Shown: positions 59,580 to 64,000 of the stretch, piece by piece
How positions within the stretch are numbered: the first letter of the stretch is position 1
Layout: each line of letters starts with the position of its first letter
NCBI RefSeq assembly: GCF_002753895.1
Contig: NZ_NJER01000002.1
Span: forward strand, 797,145 to 861,144
Source: Halobacteriovorax sp. JY17
GTDB lineage: Bacteria; Bdellovibrionota; Bacteriovoracia; Bacteriovoracales; Bacteriovoracaceae
Direction of reading: 5' to 3'
Length of the DNA: 64,000 bases
Made by a program: the position numbers and the translations under genes
The notes under the pieces: model-generated
Database searches by the model: none
Seen by the model: the letters and a program-made list of their open reading frames with translations, nothing else
What the model was told of the DNA's origin: nothing

Positions 59580-60596
59580 ATGAAAAAGTTTAAAAGTAGT
59601 TCGATATTGGCAGATTTACGTCCTGAGGTTGAAGTAAAGTTTGATCATCCGAGGACCAGTATCGGAGCGACTCTTTGTTTTGAATTACACGACATCTTAG
59701 GAGAGGTTGAAGACGTTAATAGTTACCATTATGAAGTAAACGTTAATAGCGTTGAATATAAAGTAAAGATAAGTAATGAACTCATTAGATGTTATAGTAA
59801 TGAGAAAGATAACTTAGAGCTGATTACCAATTCAGATGAGTTTAATACGGTTGATAGCTTTGGTGGTCATAGAATGAAAACATTTATCGAATGGGAAACT
59901 AGGCTAGATTATCATTGCAAAACGGATCTTGCCCGTAATATTCTTCCTAATAAAGCGCATATATTCTTAAAAATTGTTAACAAGCTTGTTGATAGCTACA
60001 GAAAGACTATATCAGACATGGCATATATTTTATGGCCACATTATACAGAGATGAGTTTTGGCTGTATGTATGTACAATATTCGATCGACGGTGTGGGAGA
60101 AAAATTCCTGTTAAATGGAGCTGCTTTGCCACCTGTTAAGGCACCTTACTTTCCTAAAGGTGTTCAAAAAGAAATGTCCCTAAAATTTCGTGATTTATTA
60201 TCTTCTAATATTTCGATAAAAGTTTCTGAGTACAACTTTCTTAAGGGACAGGGATTTGGTGGTAGGGTCGGTGCATACGAGCAAGCAATAATAATGCAGG
60301 TTTTTGCTGTTGAGCAAGAATTGTCTTTGTTAGTCGAAAGGAACATAATCTATCCAAAAAGAAAAGATAAAAAGAGAATATTTGGAGCATATGTAAAACT
60401 ATTACAAGATAAAAAAGTGAAGGTTCTATCTCAGGCAGACATTAAATTGATTCAGGAGCTTTTCGATCTTCGTGATGGAATAGTCCATAACGATGAAAGA
60501 GATTTAGCGAATGTAGATTTTCCACTTTCAAGGGATAGTTATAATAAATACTCTGTTGTGTTAAAAAAGCTATATAAACATTTAGTTACATTATAA
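59580..60596 (+). CDS. Hypothetical protein with C-terminal RX4H (HEPN-like) motif
   Basis: 338 residues. The N-terminal 200 are beta-rich and unrecognised (EVEDVNSYHYEVNVNSVEYK). The C-terminal 100 are helical and carry ELFDLRDGIVHNDERDL, an Arg298-x4-His303 motif with the polar residue after Arg typical of HEPN RNases. Ribosome site is weak (AGG, 10 bases). No partner gene is close enough to overlap. The HEPN call rests on the motif and helical context. Confidence 0.65.
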   Translation: MKKFKSSSILADLRPEVEVKFDHPRTSIGATLCFELHDILGEVEDVNSYHYEVNVNSVEYKVKISNELIRCYSNEKDNLELITNSDEFNTVDSFGGHRMKTFIEWETRLDYHCKTDLARNILPNKAHIFLKIVNKLVDSYRKTISDMAYILWPHYTEMSFGCMYVQYSIDGVGEKFLLNGAALPPVKAPYFPKGVQKEMSLKFRDLLSSNISIKVSEYNFLKGQGFGGRVGAYEQAIIMQVFAVEQELSLLVERNIIYPKRKDKKRIFGAYVKLLQDKKVKVLSQADIKLIQELFDLRDGIVHNDERDLANVDFPLSRDSYNKYSVVLKKLYKHLVTL

Positions 60597-60909
60597 CTTA
60601 ATTTTAATCTAGTAATAGCTGAATTTCACGACAAATAACTTTCGTTTCAAAAGATATCTAGTTCTGATATTGGAAAGATATTAAGACAATTCAGTTATAT
60701 ACGCGACTTAATGGAGTGGATATTTCAAGTATAACAAATTGGCTTGATTTCATTAGTTGACCAGAATGGTCGGGCGGGCCAATACTTACTTACGGCCGAT
60801 GAATAGGGCCTTTCAGAGTCTACGTGTTGTGTTAAATTAGTATCAAACACATATAGTAGGTTATTGTTAACCTTACCATGACGGGCTATTTTTATTTACA
60901 GGAGTTTTT
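60597..60909. other. Intergenic gap, no gene seen
   Basis: About 310 bases. A small palindrome GACCA-GAA-TGGTC (60759-60771) stands next to a GC-rich patch GGGCGGGCC. No open frame with a ribosome site, and no RNA gene recognised. Confidence 0.4.
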
Positions 60910-61500
60910 ATGTCAGCTGTTCTAGCATTTGAAATATCAACAAAATATCAAGATAGAATATCGAATTATTTATATAAAATTGATAGAGATTCAGAATGGA
61001 TTTCTGATAATAATGGTCATTGTACAAATAGAGAAGGACCGCACATTAATAGGTGGACTATATCTCATAACTATATAAATGAATTTTATGAAGTCGTGTG
61101 TGCTTTCTTTACATACTCACCAAGTGGTAAGTATGAGCAATTGTATTATGAGGTTGTCAGAGAGGAATCAGGTGAGATTGGTCTTACAATGAAGTATGGT
61201 GAACTAAATGAAGAGACGATAGAGATTATAATTGGCGAAATGAGACAAGTTCAATCAAGGTTTAGAACCCACGCTAGAGACAGACAGAATTATCTAAAAA
61301 TGACAAAAGAAGAGAAAGCTGAGAAGGGTGGCCCTAATAGAAACAATATGTGCGGTTTATATTTATGGAGAGGTGAAATAAATAGTTCGCATAAACATTG
61401 GAAAAACTATCAGCGAGCAATAGACCTTAATTTTTCATCTACACTTATGGTGACAATGATGAAGGAGTGGAAAATTCACCTTCAGGATATAAACTTTTAA
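60910..61500 (+). CDS. Hypothetical protein (196 aa)
   Basis: Not recognised. 196 residues, AGGAG before the ATG. Rich in Tyr, Trp, His and Asn (e.g. HCTNREGPHINRWTISHNYI, GPNRNNMCGLYLWRGE); no signal peptide or membrane segment. It converges directly with the small gene at 61501 with no gap. Its place in a defence island is the only clue. Confidence 0.62.
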   Translation: MSAVLAFEISTKYQDRISNYLYKIDRDSEWISDNNGHCTNREGPHINRWTISHNYINEFYEVVCAFFTYSPSGKYEQLYYEVVREESGEIGLTMKYGELNEETIEIIIGEMRQVQSRFRTHARDRQNYLKMTKEEKAEKGGPNRNNMCGLYLWRGEINSSHKHWKNYQRAIDLNFSSTLMVTMMKEWKIHLQDINF

Positions 61501-61743
61501 CTACATTGAGATAGTAAGACTATCCCAAGTGTCTTTTTCTTTTTGGCCAATAGGCTTGAATGATTTCCATGTAAACTCTTCGCCACATCCATGGTCTTCA
61601 CTCTTAAGTCCTCTATAGCCTTTAAGAGCGAATGGTACATCCGTTACGATCTCCTTTCCACAGCATAGACAAGAACCAGTCTTAACTCTAAGGTTGTACT
61701 TTGAAGTCCAATTTAAATAATCTTGTTCTAATGGAAATAGCAT
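61501..61743 (-). CDS. Small CxxC protein (80 aa)
   Basis: 80 residues with CLCCGKEI and HGCGEEF, perhaps a small zinc knuckle. GAGGAAC ribosome site, nearly the same sequence context (ACGAGGAAC) as the DUF262 gene. No family is recognised. Confidence 0.55.
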   Translation of the reverse strand: MLFPLEQDYLNWTSKYNLRVKTGSCLCCGKEIVTDVPFALKGYRGLKSEDHGCGEEFTWKSFKPIGQKEKDTWDSLTISM

Positions 61744-61903
61744 ATTAGTTCCTCGTAAATCTGTATCGGTATTTTAACGCAAATATTGACGCGGGCCACT
61801 ATGTAGTGCAGCAAAATTAGTGGTTATTTACTAAAATAATTAAAAAGGGCCATAATATTATATAGTTGAGTCGTTACAAATTTCACCACCTTAACTTTAC
61901 CCA

Positions 61904-62320
61904 GGTTCTCCTTGCGTAATTAACTCTTTAAAAAATTATCCTGAAGATAAGTATGTAGATGAATGCCTCTTGAAATGCGGGGAACTCGTCTGGAATTGCA
62001 GGACCACTAAATAAGGGTGTATCTCTTTGTCATGGTACATATGGTAATGGCTATTATTTCTACAGTTATACAAACGTACAGGTGATGAGAAATGGCTAGC
62101 AAGAGCATTTGCCTTGCTCTCGATTATTCAGAGAAATGGAAGACCTACTTTATTTACTGGAGAGATGAGCCCTGCTCTCTATCTTGTTGATTGCTTAGAA
62201 GAGCGAGTTGACTTTCCATTTTTAGATAGTTTAGAGAGATCCAGTTCCGATATAAGTCAACTGAGGTCCACCATTGACCAGACAATGAGAGCTCCTATGA
62301 GGGGCTTTTTTTGTGGCTAA
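61904..62320 (+). pseudogene. LanC-like protein remnant with two frameshifts
   Basis: Three frames together read like a lanthionine-synthetase-C-like protein: GELVWN (frame 1, from 61904), then AGPLNKGVSLCHGTYGNGYY (frame shift near 61996), then LQLYKRTGDEKWLARAFALL (shift near 62057) and LFTGEMSPALYLVDCLEE. LCHGTxGNGY and the LFxGxxGxxxxLxDxL block are LanC/LANCL hallmarks. The N-terminal half is missing. It is therefore a truncated, frameshifted relic, not a working gene. Confidence 0.75.
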
Positions 62321-62341
62321 ATTTCAGATAGATAGCCTTTA

Positions 62342-62523
62342 GGGTAAGACCTACAAAAGATTTAGACATTGTTCTTATAATGAAACCATCAGACGGATTT
62401 TTAAATACTCTTAAGAATTATGTAAAAGAGCGGGCTGGAAGCCTTGTAGGCCAGAGATTAATAAGCTCTGTTTACTTGGTAAGCAGTACTTTATATAAGT
62501 TGTTGAATATACATGCAAAGTGA
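62342..62523 (+). pseudogene. Nucleotidyltransferase-like fragment
   Basis: The open frame reads FRVRPTKDLDIVLIMKPS, which resembles the RxTKDLDIVL core of AbiEii-type nucleotidyltransferases, and then runs 45 more residues to a stop. The sequence before it in this frame has a stop and no start, so the N-terminus is lost. A 47-residue ORF from ATG 62380 remains, without a ribosome site. The family link rests on one short motif. Confidence 0.38.
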
Positions 62524-62590
62524 GGCTTTTATTTGCTCAAATGACTTAAATTTTAGGTCAATTGACCGATGCGTGTTAAGCTGGTTTTAT

Positions 62591-62941
62591 ATGATTGATA
62601 AACTATTCGGCTCGAAAAATGCCGGCCACATTCTTCTTTATTTGTACCACTATGGTGAGGCTCATCCTCGTGGAATAGCTAAGGGGCTCGGAATTTCTCT
62701 GTCGTCAGTTCAAAATCAACTTGGGAGATTTGAGGATACAGGAGTTGTTGTTTCAAAGTTGATTGGCAATGTTCGCATCTATTTTTTTAATGGGAAATTC
62801 CCTATTACTAAACACCTATTAGAAATACTTAAGATAATTCATTCGTCTATGAGCAATGAAGACAAGGAAGAACTCTTTAGAGAAAGGTTACGGCCAAGAA
62901 GACCTGGCAAACCTGTTATTGGAAGAGGTCAAGATGATTGA
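62591..62941 (+). CDS. Winged-helix regulator / putative antitoxin
   Basis: 116 residues from ATG 62591 (frame open to 62513, where an upstream ATG would add a less conserved stretch). Winged helix: GSKNAGHILLYLYHYGEAHPRGIAKGLGISLSSVQNQLGRFEDTGVV. The gene overlaps the nucleotidyltransferase gene by eight bases, which fits an AbiEi-like antitoxin that represses the pair. It could also be a plain MarR/ArsR-type repressor. Confidence 0.75.
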   Translation: MIDKLFGSKNAGHILLYLYHYGEAHPRGIAKGLGISLSSVQNQLGRFEDTGVVVSKLIGNVRIYFFNGKFPITKHLLEILKIIHSSMSNEDKEELFRERLRPRRPGKPVIGRGQDD

Positions 62942-63476
62942 CTTTAAAACTTGTAATGAGGAAGAGCTTTGGAAGTATGTTGCTGTTGAATTGAAGAAAA
63001 AAGGTATTGATACGATACTTGTTGGTGGCGCAGTTGTTGCTATTTATACAGATGGGCTATATCAATCAGGCGATCTTGATTTTGTGTTAGGGAGCATGTT
63101 CACCAAGGGACTTGAAGAGGCCATGAACTCTTTAGGCTTTGTTAAGAAATCGAGACACTATATTCACCCTGAATGTTCACATCTTTTTGTAGAGTTCCCA
63201 GGTTCTATTCCTCTAGGTATTGGTGAAGATACTTCAATAGAGCCAGAAGAAATTGAAGAGGGTGGAGTTATTATAAAAATCTACTCCCCTACGGATTGTG
63301 TAAAAGATCGCCTAGCTACATATATTCACTTCAAAGATAGAGATGGTTTAGATCAAGCAATAATGGTGACAGATAAGTGTGATATTAACTTCGAGTCAGT
63401 AAAAAATTGGTGTGAGAACGAAGGTCGTCCTGATATTTTTGAAGAGTTAATTGAATTGATTAAAAAGAAAAAATAA
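62934..63476 (+). CDS. Nucleotidyltransferase-fold protein, AbiEii-like toxin candidate
   Basis: 180 residues from ATG 62934 (GAGGT seven bases upstream; the frame is open to 62856). Nucleotidyltransferase core: ILVGGAVVAIYTDGL (Gly31-Gly32) and SGDLDFVL (Asp47, Asp49), with a later acidic strand (GVIIKIYSPTDCVKDRLA). The wHTH-NTase order is that of AbiE-type abortive infection and MenAT-like toxin-antitoxin pairs, where the enzyme modifies tRNA (family knowledge). Confidence 0.78.
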   Translation: MIDFKTCNEEELWKYVAVELKKKGIDTILVGGAVVAIYTDGLYQSGDLDFVLGSMFTKGLEEAMNSLGFVKKSRHYIHPECSHLFVEFPGSIPLGIGEDTSIEPEEIEEGGVIIKIYSPTDCVKDRLATYIHFKDRDGLDQAIMVTDKCDINFESVKNWCENEGRPDIFEELIELIKKKK

Positions 63477-63595
63477 ATTAATAATAGTTATTGCTTTAAG
63501 TAACACTGATTAGTTTAAGAAAAGATCACCGTGGCTATTTTGGCTACACTTTGGCCACTGACCTGAATGAAAACATTAGGTTATAGTTCTAGCGA

Positions 63596-63606
63596 CACCT
63601 CCACCA
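63596..63606 (+). repeat. Right attachment core (attR)
   Basis: CACCTCCACCA, identical to the last 11 bases of tmRNA at 41138-41148. Sequence beyond it (from 63607) is what followed ssrA before integration. Confidence 0.82.
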
Positions 63607-63941
63607 ACGACAGTGGCGAACAGCTGGACGAACTTTGTTACTGTAAATGATTAATAAGACATGAAAAACAAAAGTTCGTTTAGAAATTCACCACTATGAT
63701 CATCAAGGATAAGTCGAACTTTTTAATCATAAATTTTTTAAGAATCCATTTTTCTATAAGTAGGACAACACTTTGATGATTAGTTATTTTTACAATCGTC
63801 TACAAGACCCGGTGGGTAAACTTCCTATGAAACTTGCGAGAGAGTATGAAGAGCAAATCAAGGCAAATCAACTGTAAGTTAGGCTTCTGCCACGTATAAA
63901 TTCTTATAGCCTTTCTACGATTAGTATTCATGGAGGTTATC
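63607..63941. other. Former ssrA downstream region
   Basis: Host sequence displaced by the insertion. CGAACTTT (63629) is mirrored by AAAGTTCG (63670) and repeated at 63714, perhaps remnants of the original tmRNA trailer. A 33-codon ORF (63776-63877) starting MISYFYNRLQDPVGKLPMKL has no ribosome site and is doubtful. Confidence 0.4.
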
Positions 63942-64000
63942 ATGAATATTGAAGTCGTTGAACTAATCGCAAAAGCAAATAAGATTCTCGCAGTTACTGG
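63942..64000 (+). CDS. Sir2-like NAD-dependent deacetylase, 3' partial
   Basis: Nineteen codons before the window ends. NIEVVELIAKANKILAVTG matches the start of Sir2/CobB proteins, where IxxAKxIxxxTGAGIS opens the NAD site. GGAGGT lies five bases before the ATG. Only this much is visible, so the call rests on a short match. Confidence 0.55.
   Translation, partial: MNIEVVELIAKANKILAVT

Larger units (their letters stand above)
41149..63606. mobile_element. Integrated element in ssrA with defence island (about 22.5 kb)
   Basis: Bounded by the 11-bp repeat at the tmRNA 3' end and its copy at 63596. It encodes its own large serine recombinase at the left edge, a D5/P4-like primase-helicase, an XRE repressor, a second serine recombinase, small membrane/lipoproteins, and on the right a restriction-modification system, HEPN/DUF262, PIN, HEPN-like and AbiE-like genes plus decayed genes. 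No capsid, terminase, tail or conjugation gene is recognised. It is best described as an integrative plasmid or satellite-like island. Confidence 0.85.

Noticed and set aside
41149..63606. Complete prophage
   Set aside because: No capsid, portal, terminase, tail or lysis gene can be recognised; integrase and helicase alone do not make a phage.
1..64000. CRISPR array
   Set aside because: No regularly spaced repeat units of 24-40 bases and no cas genes were seen.

Overview
This 64 kb window is AT-rich, gene-dense chromosomal DNA from a Gram-negative bacterium. It has many lipoproteins with lipoboxes, a Pal/TPR envelope cluster, a FadL-type outer-membrane protein, TRAP transport, and a TIGR02147-type regulator of the kind common in Bdellovibrio relatives. 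Together with the low GC, this points to the Bdellovibrionota, most likely a Bacteriovorax/Halobacteriovorax-like organism. That placement is an inference; no 16S gene is present.

Positions 1-40700 look like ordinary core chromosome. In order they hold a TRAP dicarboxylate-type transporter (dctP partial, dctQ, dctM), a DHH phosphoesterase (nrnA), and a five-gene operon for a gliding-type (GldA/GldF/GldG plus DUF4340) ABC system. Then come nucleotide salvage (tdk, hpt), a GHMP kinase, a Ca/Na antiporter, gpx, smpB, a FadL-like porin, rsmA and tsaD. These are followed by a lipoprotein that fuses a metallophosphoesterase-like part to a tetraheme cytochrome, an envelope cluster (YbgF/CpoB-like, DUF4398-like, pal), a response regulator, threonine aldolase, many secreted proteins of unknown function, a MATE exporter, a trypsin-TPR-ankyrin protein, a siderophore-interacting-protein-like reductase, GrpB and DUF1304 proteins. 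Several genes start at GTG or TTG where the Shine-Dalgarno position decides.

At 40768-41148 lies tmRNA (ssrA), with smpB 23 kb upstream. The last 11 bases of tmRNA, CACCTCCACCA, recur at 63596-63606 and bracket a 22.5 kb integrated element (41149-63606). The element's large serine recombinase sits directly against tmRNA, on the opposite strand, and its reading frame runs through the attachment core into tmRNA. The element also supplies a strong intrinsic terminator right behind tmRNA.

Inside the element the left part (42.7-52.8 kb) carries a D5/P4-type primase-helicase, two large unknown proteins, a hairpin-rich intergenic region, a second small serine recombinase, an XRE repressor and a string of small membrane proteins and lipoproteins. 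No capsid, tail or terminase gene is recognisable, so it resembles an integrative plasmid or satellite rather than a full prophage. The right part (53-63.5 kb) is a defence island. It holds an MvaI/BcnI-type restriction enzyme with a Dcm-type methyltransferase (predicted CCWGG), an overlapping HEPN nuclease / DUF262 pair, a PIN-domain protein behind a small ORF, a second protein with an RX4H HEPN-like motif, two unknown small proteins, a frameshifted LanC-like pseudogene, a nucleotidyltransferase-like fragment, and an intact winged-helix / nucleotidyltransferase (AbiE-like) pair next to the right attachment site. Beyond it, host sequence resumes with the start of a Sir2-like deacetylase at the window edge.

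The most promising candidates for an undescribed system are the HEPN/DUF262 pair and the neighbouring RNase-rich genes, and the way the element handles tmRNA at its left end.
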